DNA of 64,000 nucleotides from Chryseobacterium nepalense. GTDB lineage: Bacteria > Bacteroidota > Bacteroidia > Flavobacteriales > Weeksellaceae. The notes beneath the pieces were generated by a model, which was not told where the DNA came from, ran no database searches, and worked only from the letters and a program-made list of their open reading frames with translations. The first letter of the stretch is position 1, and the number at the start of each line of letters is the position of its first letter. Location of the stretch: the NCBI RefSeq assembly GCF_023195755.1, contig NZ_CP096203.1:124001-188000 (forward strand), in the 5' to 3' direction. Position numbers and translations under genes: made by a program. Shown piece after piece: positions 1 through 11,200 of this stretch.

Positions 1-2528
1 TTTACACAACCAATTCAGCGTATCCCCAATATAATTATGTTTTGTTATCAGTCAATTACTATGACTCTTATCCAAGTTACAGTTTCAATCCTACTTTTCC
101 AACGACGATTTTAGGAGAAACAGCATTGACTGATACTCCCACAGCAGAGGGATTAAGTACTAAAAGTCTTCCGGTGATGAGTCTGGTAAAAAATATTGAG
201 GATAACAACTGGACAAAGAACTACACTTACTACGATAAAAAAGGAAGAGCTATAGGAAGTTACTCCATCAATCATTTAGGTGGGCGAACAAAAGTGGAAT
301 CTAAACTGGATTTTGCAGGAGTTATCCAACAGACCATAACCACTCATAAAAGACTGGATACGGATACCGACAGGGTAATCACCGAAAATTTTACTTACGA
401 TCACCAAAACAGATTGATGACCCACACGCATCAGGTGGATAGCAATCCTGTAGAATACTTAGCGCAGAACAGCTATAATGAACTTTCACAGCTTTCCGGG
501 AAGAAAGTAGGGGGAATATCGCCTTCCGTGCCGCTTCAGAATATCAGCTATAGCTATAATATCAGGGGTTGGATGACGAAGATCAACGATCCTGCAAACC
601 TTAACGGAAAATTATTTGGATATGAAATAAAATACAACAATCCGGAAAACGCGAATATTGCTCCAGGCAGGTTTAATGGGAATATTGCAGAGATTGACTG
701 GAATAATGGATCTGAAAATCTTTTAAAAAGATATGATTATACCTACGATAAGCTCAACAGGCTTACAAACGCATTTTATAAGGAGCCCAGCACGGGAGTC
801 AGCGGTAACTTTGATGAGTATTTAACGTATGACCTGAACGGAAATATTTCAAATCTTAAACGTACTGCAATTCCGGTCTCGGGACTTACCGGTACATTGG
901 TAGATAATCTTGATTATCAATACACAGGAAACCGGCTAGACAAGATTATAGAAAATTCAATGAATGATACAGGATATGAAGGAGGAAATAACATGATTAA
1001 TCATGATGTTAATGGTAATATGATTAATATGAAGGACAAGGGTATTCAGACGATATCATATAACTATTTGAATTTACCTTCTACTTACGAGATCAGTGAA
1101 AATAACTTAGGAGCTATATCTAATATCAGTTTAAATTACTTGTATCGTGCTGATGGAACTAAATTGCGCAAAACTTATATCAATGTTGGACCTAGGGGAT
1201 ATTTGACAACGACAAATAAAACAGAGTATCTGGATGGCTTTCACTATAGCTCTTCAGAAACTACACAATGTACCTGGTGCCGTACCAGCGTAGCTTATGA
1301 AGAGCAGGCTTATCAGCAGAGAGATATAATACTACCAGGCGGTGGTACAAAGCCGCCACTACCTTCTTCTACTTGGATCTTAAGTTTTGTACCGACCGCC
1401 GAAGGTTTTTACAGCTTTACAGAAAACCGTTATATTTACCAGTACAGAGATCATTTGGGGAATGTAAGGATTAGTTATGAGAAAGATGGCAGTGGTGAGT
1501 TGAAAATAACCGATACAAATAATTATTATGCTTTCGGGTCAAATCACATTGGAGGGCTGAAAAGCTCATTGGGAGGATATCAGAACTATAAGTATAATAG
1601 TAAAGAAATACAGGAAACCGGAATGTATGATTATGGTGCAAGATTTTATATGCCGGATATTGGAAGATGGGGAGTTCAAGATCCAAATCAAGAATCTTAT
1701 ACCAATCACTCATCATATAATTATGTAGGAAACAACCCTATTATAAGAATGGATCCTAATGGAAAAGATTGGTATTATACTGGTAATGGACAATATCTTT
1801 ACAATAAAGACTTAAATAAGGATAATGCAGATCAATTTTTTAAAGATAATAATATAGAAGGTGCTACATATGCTTTTGCGAGCAATACAATGGGTACAAT
1901 GAACTATGCAGCAGACGGATATATATATGATGACTCAGAAGCTGGAGGGGGAAAACCTGTTGAAAATGGAAGATTAAATAATATTGACGGTGTTACTATT
2001 ACTAAAAGAAATTGGTGGAATAGTCCTCTAGCAAGATTTTTAGTTCCTGACAGATTTGGGGTTACAACGAGTACATCTGCAGGAGGAGGTCTTGAAGTTG
2101 GAGCTAGTATGGGATTTGAAGTAATTACAAGAGGTAAAGATGCAGGGATTTACTTCGATCCAGGCACTTTTAGTACAGGAATTTTGCTTGGAGCTAGCGG
2201 AGAGGTAGATTACAATTTTTTTACTAGTCGATTTACTGGAAAAGTTTCCGATATGAATTTGGCTTCTGTAGTTGGTACTGAAGCATATGTGAAAGCTTCT
2301 GTTTTAGAAGGTGTAGGTATTAACGGAGGTGTAGCTGTCAGTTTCGATCCTAAAGCTCCATTTAATGGGGATAGATGGTTTACTACATTTGGAGGAGTTT
2401 CTGTAGGGGGAAGCCCTACAGTAGTTTCAGGTGGTGCTGGTGTAAACGTTTCAAATACAAGAATTGGAGTTGGTTTCGATGGCAAAGTACGTATTGCAGA
2501 TTATTCGGGAGCCATGAAAGTAAAATAA
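1..2528 (+). CDS. RHS repeat core protein, 3' part (5' end outside window)
   Basis: The frame is already open at the window edge (codons from base 3) and aligns with the middle of the complete paralogue at 8218-11745, so the true start lies upstream; the TTG at 42 is not a start. The visible part has YD/RHS-type repeats, then an RHS core with the signature YIYQYRDHLGNVRISY, ending at the motif [12 protein letters not shown] near 1640-1670. By family knowledge, RHS repeats form a beta-cage that encloses a C-terminal effector tip. Here about 285 residues follow the core. They are rich in Gly, Ser and Val, look beta-stranded, and show no catalytic motif I recognise. A small membrane-anchored protein gene follows 16 bp downstream and may be a partner. 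Large parts are almost identical at DNA level to the second RHS gene. Confidence 0.9.
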   Translation, partial: YTTNSAYPQYNYVLLSVNYYDSYPSYSFNPTFPTTILGETALTDTPTAEGLSTKSLPVMSLVKNIEDNNWTKNYTYYDKKGRAIGSYSINHLGGRTKVESKLDFAGVIQQTITTHKRLDTDTDRVITENFTYDHQNRLMTHTHQVDSNPVEYLAQNSYNELSQLSGKKVGGISPSVPLQNISYSYNIRGWMTKINDPANLNGKLFGYEIKYNNPENANIAPGRFNGNIAEIDWNNGSENLLKRYDYTYDKLNRLTNAFYKEPSTGVSGNFDEYLTYDLNGNISNLKRTAIPVSGLTGTLVDNLDYQYTGNRLDKIIENSMNDTGYEGGNNMINHDVNGNMINMKDKGIQTISYNYLNLPSTYEISENNLGAISNISLNYLYRADGTKLRKTYINVGPRGYLTTTNKTEYLDGFHYSSSETTQCTWCRTSVAYEEQAYQQRDIILPGGGTKPPLPSSTWILSFVPTAEGFYSFTENRYIYQYRDHLGNVRISYEKDGSGELKITDTNNYYAFGSNHIGGLKSSLGGYQNYKYNSKEIQETGMYDYGARFYMPDIGRWGVQDPNQESYTNHSSYNYVGNNPIIRMDPNGKDWYYTGNGQYLYNKDLNKDNADQFFKDNNIEGATYAFASNTMGTMNYAADGYIYDDSEAGGGKPVENGRLNNIDGVTITKRNWWNSPLARFLVPDRFGVTTSTSAGGGLEVGASMGFEVITRGKDAGIYFDPGTFSTGILLGASGEVDYNFFTSRFTGKVSDMNLASVVGTEAYVKASVLEGVGINGGVAVSFDPKAPFNGDRWFTTFGGVSVGGSPTVVSGGAGVNVSNTRIGVGFDGKVRIADYSGAMKVK
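893..1391 (+). repeat. Long direct repeat, copy 1 (RHS core)
   Basis: This segment is nearly identical to 10167-10662. The stretch 1104-1325 matches 10378-10599 base for base (222 bp), whereas the flanking RHS coding sequence has diverged clearly. Both copies are in the same orientation and the same reading frame, so recombination between them would give in-frame chimeras. Confidence 0.9.
1620..1672 (+). repeat. 53-bp perfect direct repeat at the end of the RHS core, copy 1
   Basis: Identical to 10891-10943. It encodes the conserved core end ([18 protein letters not shown]), immediately before the two RHS proteins become unrelated. A conserved stretch at the core-tip junction is what tip exchange by homologous recombination would use. 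Confidence 0.9.
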
Positions 2529-2544
2529 ATAAACTATAATATTT

Positions 2545-2898
2545 ATGGAATTATCTAAGCGTAATATCTTACTTTTTTTTATCCTATTATTCGTTATAAT
2601 TATAGCTTTTTTTATTGCTAAACACAATCAGGCAAAAAAAGCATATTCTAGTGAGTTAAATGGGAAAGTTGAATCTTTGCGGTTTATAGGACGAGGCGAA
2701 GGTTATTTGCAAGTTAAGTTTGCAGGAGAAAAAGAGTTTAATTCTTTGTGTATAATATATGTAGGCAGCGAAAATAAAGATGATCTTAAAATAGGCGACT
2801 CCATTCACAAGGCGAAAAACTCTGAAGATTATCACATTTATCGACAAAATAGTTCAGGAAATTATAATTTCTTTAAAATATTAAAAAATAAGCCATAG
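2545..2898 (+). CDS. Small membrane-anchored protein, possible partner of the upstream RHS tip
   Basis: A 117-residue protein with one hydrophobic segment near the N-terminus (about residues 8-24, LLFFILLFVIIIAFFIA) followed by a soluble domain of about 90 residues with alternating beta-type sequence (SLRFIGRGEGYLQVKF, LCIIYVG). No family recognised. It starts with ATG 16 bp after the RHS stop and its stop codon lies inside a strong terminator hairpin, so it is probably the last gene of the RHS transcript. Its position directly after a variable RHS tip is where a cognate immunity protein would sit, but that role is inferred from position only. Confidence 0.65.
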   Translation: MELSKRNILLFFILLFVIIIAFFIAKHNQAKKAYSSELNGKVESLRFIGRGEGYLQVKFAGEKEFNSLCIIYVGSENKDDLKIGDSIHKAKNSEDYHIYRQNSSGNYNFFKILKNKP

Positions 2899-2942
2899 TA
2901 AATAGCTACTCGAAAGAGTAGCTATTTTTACTATGGCTTATT
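2887..2942. terminator. Long near-perfect hairpin terminator
   Basis: Arms of about 24 nt (outer part AATAAGCCATAG / CTATGGCTTATT, inner part TAGCTACT / AGTAGCTA) enclose a CGAAAG loop, with a 2-nt bulge on the right arm. The stop codon of the 117-aa gene lies inside the left arm. It should terminate the + strand RHS transcript; near-symmetry may allow action in both directions. Confidence 0.75.
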
Positions 2943-3379
2943 AAGTTATAATATCGTAATTTTAATCTTATTGATTATAGTGTATTTACTATAATTCCAC
3001 CATCAAAATTCAACATTTTTATTAGTCTATCACAATACAGAGAAATAAGGCAATCCGAAGAAGGAAAGTACATAAATCGATAAATGAAATTATTACGTTT
3101 TGTAGTAAAGATTAGAGGTTTTCAAAAAATAGTAACAATTATACTTAAGAGCGTGTTGACAATCAATAGTTATTTTCTTATATAGAATATAATACGACAA
3201 GTTTTGTCGCGATTCCTCTACATCTTTGTATTATCAATGAAATTGGTATAAAATAAAGAAACAAATATGATATTATTCACATAAAATTGAAAAATTATAC
3301 CTTTTAAAAGAAAAATAAAAAGAATATTTTTGCAAGGATTCAAAAATTAATAATCAAAAATTCGAAATAAACTTTGAGA
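2943..3379. other. Gene-free AT-rich spacer before the T9SS/RHS operon
   Basis: No convincing coding sequence on either strand. It holds a short hairpin near 3194-3212 (CGACAA / TTGTCG) and the candidate promoter at 3325-3332. Otherwise it is low-complexity AT-rich DNA. Confidence 0.6.
3325..3332 (+). promoter_or_regulatory. Candidate -7 box for the T9SS/RHS operon
   Basis: TATTTTTG fits the Bacteroidota -7 consensus TAnnTTTG and lies 47 bp before the ATG at 3380. I see no TTG at the usual -33 distance, so support is partial. Confidence 0.45.
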
Positions 3380-5020
3380 ATGAATAAAATCTACTCAGGA
3401 GCACTGTTCTTGTGCTCCGTTCTGGGCGTTTCTGCCCAGGAAGTGATCTGGCAGAAAGACATTAAATCCTCCACCCAGGATTTTCTTTCCCAGGTTACCA
3501 CCACTATCGACCAGCAGTATTTAATAACAGGAAGCTCGATCCAGACAGGAAATAACATGTCCAAAGCTGGAGGCAAAAGCCATTTGCCATCAGCCAACAC
3601 CCATCAGCAAAACAACGGTTACGATTTTCATTTGGTTAAACTCAACCAGCAGGGCAAAGAAGTCTGGGAAAAATATTTCTCGGGACAAAACCATGATTTC
3701 CTTTCGGCTACCGTGAACACTCAGGACGGTGGATTCGTTTTAGCAGGAACTTCATTCAGCGGGAAAGGTTTAGACAAAAAAGAAGATTCCAAAGGCGGAT
3801 CTGATATCTGGTTAATCCGGATCAATGAATTCGGGGATGAATTGTGGCAGAAAACGATTGGCAGCGCTTCGGATGAAGAAGCCAGAGCGGTAATCCAGAC
3901 AACCGATTTGGGATTCTTTGTGGCGGGAAATATAATGACAGGTTCCCTTCGAGAGCCTCAGGGAACGAGAACTTTGGGTTACGGATCCAAAGATGTTTTG
4001 GTTGTTAAATTAGATAAAAACGGAAAAGAATTATCGCAGCTTATTTTAGGCGGAAAAGGATTGGATGAAGTAGAGAAAATGATTCCTACAAAAGACGGCG
4101 GGGCTTTACTCGGAGTGTATTCCAGAAGTAATGCCGGAGGATCTAAAAAGACAGAAAACTTCGGGGAGGGTGATTACTGGATTATCAAGCTCAATAAAGA
4201 CGGCAAAGTAGAATGGGAAAAGAATTTCGGAGGAAAAGGAGATGACCATTTGAGAACATTAGCTTTAACCTCTACAGGTTATTTAATCGGAGGCGAATCA
4301 AGATCGGAAAGATCGGGAAATAAAACGGTAGGCATCGAAGAAGGAACGGATTTGTGGCTGATTTCTTTAAACGAAAGAGGAGAAGAGATCTGGCAGAAGT
4401 CCTACAATTTTAAAAACCGGGATGTGCTGATGGGAATGAGTGTAATAGCCGGGAAGCAGGAAGATGGAAGCGGGAAGTCTAAAGGCGTTTTATTGGGAGG
4501 TTATACCCAGGCTGAAGGAAGAATAGAAAGTGATGATGAAACGTTCTGGATGCTGTATCTGGATCAAAATGGTAATGAACAGTGGCGAAAGCATGTGAAG
4601 GGAGAATCCAGAAAAAGAGAGGAAAGACTTTCTGATATTAAGCTGAACAGAGACGGTTCGATTATACTGGCCGGGACGAGCGCCGAAGAGCTTGGCAAAG
4701 AAAACTGGAAGATCGTAAAGCTGGGTGACAAGCAGATTGACCAGCTCATCGAAAAGCAGGATATTAAGATCTACCCAAATCCAGTATCAGATTACGCGTA
4801 TGTGGAGATTGGAATGGAAGATGGAAGCTGGAAGCTGGGTGATGGAAAGTCCGAGGCAGAAATTGTTGTGTATGATATGGGCGGAAGACAATTGCAGAGC
4901 CTGAAAACAAAAAATAAAGTCACGAAGATTAATACACAGAATCTGGTTCAGGGAGCGTATCTGATAACGGTGAAAACAAATGATAACAAAACAGCAAGTG
5001 CTAAATTAATTAAGAAGTAA
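3380..5020 (+). CDS. T9SS type A sorting domain repeat protein
   Basis: A 546-residue exported protein. ATG at 3380 is preferred over the in-frame TTG at 3374. The signal peptide is MNKIYSGALFLCSVLGVSAQ. The body has repeats of about 60-70 residues of the pattern D-x-W-L-I-K-L-(N)-x-x-G-x-x-x-W-x-K-x-(F/I)-G followed by a Gly-rich turn and VLAGxS, as in beta-propeller-like proteins of Bacteroidota. The C-terminus is a type A sorting domain (IKIYPNPVSDYAYVEI ... GAYLITVKT ... KLIKK), which directs passage through the type IX system and surface anchoring or release. The next gene starts 1 nt after the stop, so it is probably co-transcribed with the RHS-type genes. Substrate and function are unknown; a role at the cell surface together with the RHS proteins is inference. 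Confidence 0.88.
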   Translation: MNKIYSGALFLCSVLGVSAQEVIWQKDIKSSTQDFLSQVTTTIDQQYLITGSSIQTGNNMSKAGGKSHLPSANTHQQNNGYDFHLVKLNQQGKEVWEKYFSGQNHDFLSATVNTQDGGFVLAGTSFSGKGLDKKEDSKGGSDIWLIRINEFGDELWQKTIGSASDEEARAVIQTTDLGFFVAGNIMTGSLREPQGTRTLGYGSKDVLVVKLDKNGKELSQLILGGKGLDEVEKMIPTKDGGALLGVYSRSNAGGSKKTENFGEGDYWIIKLNKDGKVEWEKNFGGKGDDHLRTLALTSTGYLIGGESRSERSGNKTVGIEEGTDLWLISLNERGEEIWQKSYNFKNRDVLMGMSVIAGKQEDGSGKSKGVLLGGYTQAEGRIESDDETFWMLYLDQNGNEQWRKHVKGESRKREERLSDIKLNRDGSIILAGTSAEELGKENWKIVKLGDKQIDQLIEKQDIKIYPNPVSDYAYVEIGMEDGSWKLGDGKSEAEIVVYDMGGRQLQSLKTKNKVTKINTQNLVQGAYLITVKTNDNKTASAKLIKK

Positions 5021-5021
5021 A

Positions 5022-8000
5022 ATGAATAGAAAGATTGTTAATATTTCACAGATTGTTACTCTATTGATGACAATTCATGTGGCAGCTCAGAATCAAACTA
5101 TGCAGCGATCAGCGGTCAAATCTCCTGAAAGTTACGCTTTTGAAAAGTATGGTAATGTTCCTGTTAATTTATATACCGGTGCAGTAGATCTCAAAGTACC
5201 TGTAACTTCCATTGAAGAAAATGGTGTCAGTATACCGATTACTCTATCTTATGACTCTTCGGGTTTTATTCCTCATAAAAAATCAGAAGTAGCAGGAGTT
5301 AATTGGACATTAGTTGCCGGCGGAAGAATCACGAGAACATTGAAAGGTGCTCCCGATGAGTATGTGGGAAATCCTAATGCGCCAGGTATTTTTGGATATC
5401 CGAGAGATGTACACGGTTTTTTAAAAGGAGTACGAACCAATCCTTCTACAAATACCAGTGCGTATAATCTATACGGCGGCACAGGAAAAATTGATACAAA
5501 CAATAATACGATTGCATGGACAATGGGACCAACCTCGGACCCGTCAAATGCCTATGAAGGAACGCCAGATATCTTTAGTTTTTATGCAATGGGTCTTTCT
5601 GGAAAATTTGTAGTGGGAAATGATGGAAATGTACTCGTGGAATCAAGTGATCCCAATATAAAAGTTGATTTGTCACAAATGGCATTATATGGAGGACATA
5701 GTTTTTGTGGAAATGATATAGTCTCTATCATAAAAATCATTGATGGCAACGGAAACCAGTATATTTTTGGGGGTGATTTATCCAAATATGAGCTGGCATA
5801 TTACAACAGCAATGTTTTATTTCAGGAGGGCTTTTCCGGATTTCCTACCATCAGTGGATTTAGTCTTTCTAAAATCATTTTTAACGATGGTAAAACGGTA
5901 GACTTTAACTATTTTCAGGGATCTTTACAACAGCAATATGACTTCTGTCATAACCCTAATATTTTATCAGGTACTGCTACTAATCCAACATTATCTATTG
6001 AAGCATATTCTCAACAGGGAGCAAGAGGTGACGATTGGTGGTTTTGCTTAGCTGCAGGAGGGCCTGCTCAGGCTTGCGGTGGAGGAGTGATAACTTATGG
6101 TGGAGAAACAGAAAGTTTTTCACTTCTTAAAAAATCTGTTTTAACCTCTATACGATATGATAATTATGAAATTAAAATAAATTATCTCAATACAGGATAT
6201 CCCATTAAACACCGATATTCTGCACCTAAGTATTTAAATGAGTGGGTTATTGATAATGTTGAGACATACAGCTATAACAAATTAATTAAAAAAACGCAAT
6301 TGTCTTATGATCATTTGGGAGGAGAATATAAACGTCCATTCCTTAGGTCCGTTAAAGATAATTTCAGCAATCAGGAATATACCTTTTCATATAATACATC
6401 CTATCCCTTACCTCCGTATTACACAAAGGGTATTGATCACTGGGGATATTGGAACGGACTTGACTCCAATGTATACCTGGCGCCTGTTCAGGATTATAAT
6501 TATGATACAGGAGATTATACGTTAGTGAATTCGTATAGAGATCCAAGTCCTTACTTTTTTAATCAGGGACTACTCAACAGGGTAAATTATCCTACAAAAG
6601 GATATTCTACATTTGAATATGAACCGCACTCATACAGAAAAAGATTAGAACGCAATTCTGCAAGTAATTTCTTACCAGTATTGACTAACAATAGCGGTTT
6701 TGCAGGAGGAGCAAGAATCAAAGAAATTAAAAATTATTCCGAAGGAGTTCTTGCCAGTCAGAAAGAGTACAAATATACTACTGCCCTGGAAGATACTTCC
6801 AGCTCTGGCATACTAATGCATTGGCCACGATATCTTTATTATTGGGAGTTTACTCAGCAAGGTGATTTCGGGCCAGAGTGGCATAAAACATATATAAAAA
6901 CCAGCTCAAATATTATACAATCTAGTTTAGACAGTTATAATGTAGGCTATAGTAAAGTTTTCGAAATTGATACGAATAAAGGGTATACAGAACATAATTT
7001 TTCAACCTACGAAACACATCCTGACCAGATTATGCCTGATGCAGATAATATCCGAGAATATGTCCAGACATATGCTAACATCAAACCGGTTAATCTATAT
7101 AAAAATTTCAATAATTTGTATAGTATTGATAAAAGTATCTTAAGAGGCAAATTATTGAATCAGAAATATTTTTCACAAGCGGATATGATAAATCCCGTAA
7201 AAATGGTAGATTTTGAATATACGGATAATATGGCATTCAACCCAAATAATTCCGCGGATGATAATAATTATGTGAGTGTTAACCATATGTCAGGGAAATG
7301 GGTCCAAGGATACAGAAAGTATATGAACTCATCTTACCTGAAGAAGAAAACGGTTAGGGATTACTTTAACGGATCTGAGGTAAAGACGGAGACAGAATAT
7401 TTTTATGAAAGTTCAAAAAATCTGAATCTCTCAAGAGAAGTGATCAAAAACAGTGATGCTACAGAGCTGAAAACCAGCTATCAGTATCTGAAGGATATAT
7501 TCCATGGAGCGCCGAATCAGCCAGCATCTTTTGTACCACCCTATGCTTTTATGATGAATCTTTTAGCAAAAAATATGTCTAGTATCCCTCTGGTAACAAC
7601 AAAATACCGAAATAATAATTTTTTAAGCAGGATACAAACACTTTATGAATTTAATTCTAACAATACGATTCTTACGCTTCCTAAAAAGCAGTTATCGTAT
7701 ACGGAGGACAAGATTGTTTCTAGTCAATCTCTAATCGGTCTTCCGGATACAAGCTTTGGTACAGAAGAAGTTGTATATGATTTATACGATGATAAAGGCA
7801 ACCTGCAGCAGTATACGACAAAGGACGGGGTCTCCACAACAATCATTTGGGGATATAATAAAACATTGCCAATTGCAAGAATTGTAGGGGCAAAGCTATC
7901 TGATATTCCAGCATCCATCATTACCACACTTGTCAATGCATCCATTATAGACGCCCAAGCTGTACCTATGAGTGATGAAACAACCTTTATGAACGCATTG

Positions 8001-8207
8001 GATCTTTTCCGGAAAGATGTGAGTTTATCAGGTTACCAGGTCACTACTTATAGCCATGATCCTTTAATTGGAATAAGAAGTATTACTTCGCCATCCGGTA
8101 TACGTGAAGTATACAAATACGATACAGCAGGAAGGCTTAAGGAGGTTCGGGAAAATTCTTTTTCGGGTAATTTGCTTAAGGAGTATAACTACAATTTTAA
8201 ACCGTAA
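5022..8207 (+). CDS. YD/RHS-like surface protein, 1061 aa
   Basis: The protein begins with a signal peptide ([23 protein letters not shown]), then a segment typical of the N-terminal half of Bacteroidota RHS systems ([19 protein letters not shown] ... [14 protein letters not shown]). A long beta-rich body with many YxY/D-x-x-G strands follows, and the C-terminus has YD repeats ([34 protein letters not shown]). It lacks the DHLGN and ARFY core signatures, so it has no terminating core or tip. It sits between the T9SS-A gene (1-nt gap) and the core-bearing RHS gene (10-nt gap), so shell and core functions may be split between two polypeptides. It is longer and more diverged than a simple YD-repeat protein; the exact assembly is unknown. 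Confidence 0.85.
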   Translation: MNRKIVNISQIVTLLMTIHVAAQNQTMQRSAVKSPESYAFEKYGNVPVNLYTGAVDLKVPVTSIEENGVSIPITLSYDSSGFIPHKKSEVAGVNWTLVAGGRITRTLKGAPDEYVGNPNAPGIFGYPRDVHGFLKGVRTNPSTNTSAYNLYGGTGKIDTNNNTIAWTMGPTSDPSNAYEGTPDIFSFYAMGLSGKFVVGNDGNVLVESSDPNIKVDLSQMALYGGHSFCGNDIVSIIKIIDGNGNQYIFGGDLSKYELAYYNSNVLFQEGFSGFPTISGFSLSKIIFNDGKTVDFNYFQGSLQQQYDFCHNPNILSGTATNPTLSIEAYSQQGARGDDWWFCLAAGGPAQACGGGVITYGGETESFSLLKKSVLTSIRYDNYEIKINYLNTGYPIKHRYSAPKYLNEWVIDNVETYSYNKLIKKTQLSYDHLGGEYKRPFLRSVKDNFSNQEYTFSYNTSYPLPPYYTKGIDHWGYWNGLDSNVYLAPVQDYNYDTGDYTLVNSYRDPSPYFFNQGLLNRVNYPTKGYSTFEYEPHSYRKRLERNSASNFLPVLTNNSGFAGGARIKEIKNYSEGVLASQKEYKYTTALEDTSSSGILMHWPRYLYYWEFTQQGDFGPEWHKTYIKTSSNIIQSSLDSYNVGYSKVFEIDTNKGYTEHNFSTYETHPDQIMPDADNIREYVQTYANIKPVNLYKNFNNLYSIDKSILRGKLLNQKYFSQADMINPVKMVDFEYTDNMAFNPNNSADDNNYVSVNHMSGKWVQGYRKYMNSSYLKKKTVRDYFNGSEVKTETEYFYESSKNLNLSREVIKNSDATELKTSYQYLKDIFHGAPNQPASFVPPYAFMMNLLAKNMSSIPLVTTKYRNNNFLSRIQTLYEFNSNNTILTLPKKQLSYTEDKIVSSQSLIGLPDTSFGTEEVVYDLYDDKGNLQQYTTKDGVSTTIIWGYNKTLPIARIVGAKLSDIPASIITTLVNASIIDAQAVPMSDETTFMNALDLFRKDVSLSGYQVTTYSHDPLIGIRSITSPSGIREVYKYDTAGRLKEVRENSFSGNLLKEYNYNFKP

Positions 8208-8217
8208 AAACTATCTC

Positions 8218-11200
8218 ATGAAAAAATTAATACTACCCATACATATGTTGTTTGGCTGTATTTTATCTGCTCAATCTTCATCAGAAAACTACATAGAAAC
8301 AAAAAACTATCTTGATTCCTTAAGTACAGGAAACAAAATTCATACAGTACAATATATTGACGGACTTGGAAAACCGAAACAGCTTGTACGTGTAAAATCT
8401 ACGCCTTCAGGAAAAGATCTCGTTACACATATAGAATATGATGCCTATGGCAGGCAGGTAGACACATGGCTTCCCGCTCCGATGCCAACACTGAATGGAA
8501 ATATTCAATCTGCTGTAAAATCAACTGCAATTACTTATTATTCTGACAATAATCCTTACTCACACTTAAATATTGAACCATCCCCATTGGATAGGCCTTT
8601 ATCAAAAGTGAATGAGGGAAGCAGTTGGCAGCAAAAACCGGTTAACTATAATTATGAAGCCAATGCAGCCGGAGAGGTAAAGAAATATGTTGCAATTTTT
8701 GATTACAATACATTCCAGTCAACAATTACCAAATCTGCAGATTATGTAGCAGGACAACTTTATAAAAACTCAGTAACGGACGAAGATGGTAACCAGACGA
8801 TCGAATTTAAGAACACAGAAGGGCGTACCGTATTGGTAAGAAAAATGTTATCTGCTACAGAAAGTGCAGATACCTATTATGTGTATAATAATTATGGACA
8901 AATGGCTTACGTGTTGTCCCCCAAAGCATCAGGTTTATTTAAGAATCTTGTTTCAGGATCTCAGCTTCCTGAAGCTAGCTTAAACAGTTTATGCTATCAA
9001 TATAAGTACGACCGGAAAAACAGATTGGTCGAGAAGAGACTTCCCGGAAAGGGGTTGGAGTATATGGTTTATGATAAAGCAGACCGGCTTATCTTTACAC
9101 AAGATGCAGTTATGAGGAATGCAAGCAATTGGTTATTTACTAAATATGATAAGTTTGGAAGAGTGATACTTACTGGTGTTGTTTCCGGAACAACTGACCG
9201 CGTCCCTATGCAGGATATGGTAGGGGGACTTATAATCATTGAGGAAAGAAGCTCCACCTCATTTACCAAGAACGGGCAGGCTATAGAATACACCAACGCA
9301 TACTTTCCTTATTTTAGTACAGCTCATTCCATTAATTATTATGACACGTATCCGTCCGGAAGCCCGTCACCCAGCAATACAGTTATGAATCTACTGATTA
9401 CGGATAACCCTTCGGCAAAGGTCACTACGAATAGTATGCCTGTAGCTTCCTATATTAAAAATATAGAAGATGATAACTGGACTAAAAATTATACATGGTA
9501 TGATAAAAGGGGCAGGATCGTATCCGCCTATTCTATAAATCATCTCGGAGGATATACAAAGACCGAATCGATCCTCGACTTTTCAGGTACTCCGCAACTA
9601 ATCAATACCAGACACAAAAGACTGAATTCTGATACGGAACATAGTATTACCGAAACTTTTATATATGATACTCAAAACAGATTATTACTACACAAACATA
9701 AAGTTGATAATAATCCTGAAGAGATCTTAGTTCAGAATACATATAATCAATTGTCGCAGCTTGAAAGCAAGAAAGTAGGTGGAGTTAATGCTGCCTTACC
9801 TTTACAGCAGATAGATTATCAGTACAACATTCGTGGTTGGATGACCAAAATCAATGATCCTGCGAATCTTAACGGAAAATTATTTGGATATGAAATAAAA
9901 TATAACAATCCTGTCTATAACAGCTTAACTACAGGTAAATTTAATGGTAATATCGCTGAAGTTAGCTGGAAAAATTCATATGATAACATTTTAAAAAGAT
10001 ATGATTATACATATGATGGTTTAAATAGATTGACGAGTGGCTTTTATTCAGAACCTGATGCTTCTAATCCTCAAAATGGTAATTTTGATGAATACATGAC
10101 TTATGATCTCAATGGTAATATCTCCAATCTTCAAAGGAAAGCTGTACCAGCTACAGGTACAACTTCTACATTGGTAGATAATCTTGATTATCAATACACA
10201 GGAAACCGGCTAGACAAGATTATAGAAAATTCAATGAATGATACAGGATATGAAGGAGGAAATAATCTGATTAATTACGATGTTAACGGTAATATGATTG
10301 ATATGCAGGACAAGGGTATTCAGACGATATCATATAACTATTTGAATTTACCTTCTAATTATGCAATAAGTCAAAACAACTTAGGAGCTATATCTAATAT
10401 CAGTTTAAATTACTTGTATCGTGCTGATGGAACTAAATTGCGCAAAACTTATATCAATGTTGGACCTAGGGGATATTTGACAACGACAAATAAAACAGAG
10501 TATCTGGATGGCTTTCACTATAGCTCTTCAGAAACTACACAATGTACCTGGTGCCGTACCAGCGTAGCTTATGAAGAGCAGGCTTATCAGCAGAGAGATC
10601 TAGTACTACCAGGCGGTACAAAGCCGCCACTACCTTCTTCTACTTGGATCTTAAGTTTTGTGCCGACAGCAGAAGGCTTTTACAGTTTCGAAGAAAATAG
10701 GTATATTTATCAATACACTGATCATCTGGGAAATATCAGGATTAGTTATACTAAAAATACAGATGACACATTGGAAATTACAGACCGAAACGACTATTAT
10801 CCATTTGGCCTAAATCATATTGGAGGGCCTAAAGGTCTTTTAGGAGGGTACCAAAATTATAAGTACAATGGAAAAGAGCTTCAGGAAACAGGAATGTATG
10901 ATTATGGTGCAAGATTTTATATGCCGGATATTGGAAGATGGGGGGTAGTAGACAGGAAAAGTGAAGCATATTATAATGATTCGCCGTACCAGTATACTTT
11001 AAATAATCCTGTAGTACATATAGATGTGAAGGGTGAATGGACTGTGACTAGGCATTATAATATGACATTCAATTCATTGTCTAAAGCTGGCTTTGGGAAA
11101 AAGCAGGCAGATTTGCTGGCACATTATGCGTCTGTATATGCTGATAATCCCGGTAATCATATTCTTTTGAACAATCTGGCACATCCAACAGACTGGGTGA

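Noticed and set aside
2950..3320. Possible small RNA in the spacer before the T9SS gene
   Set aside because: Only one short hairpin and no promoter-terminator pair enclosing it.
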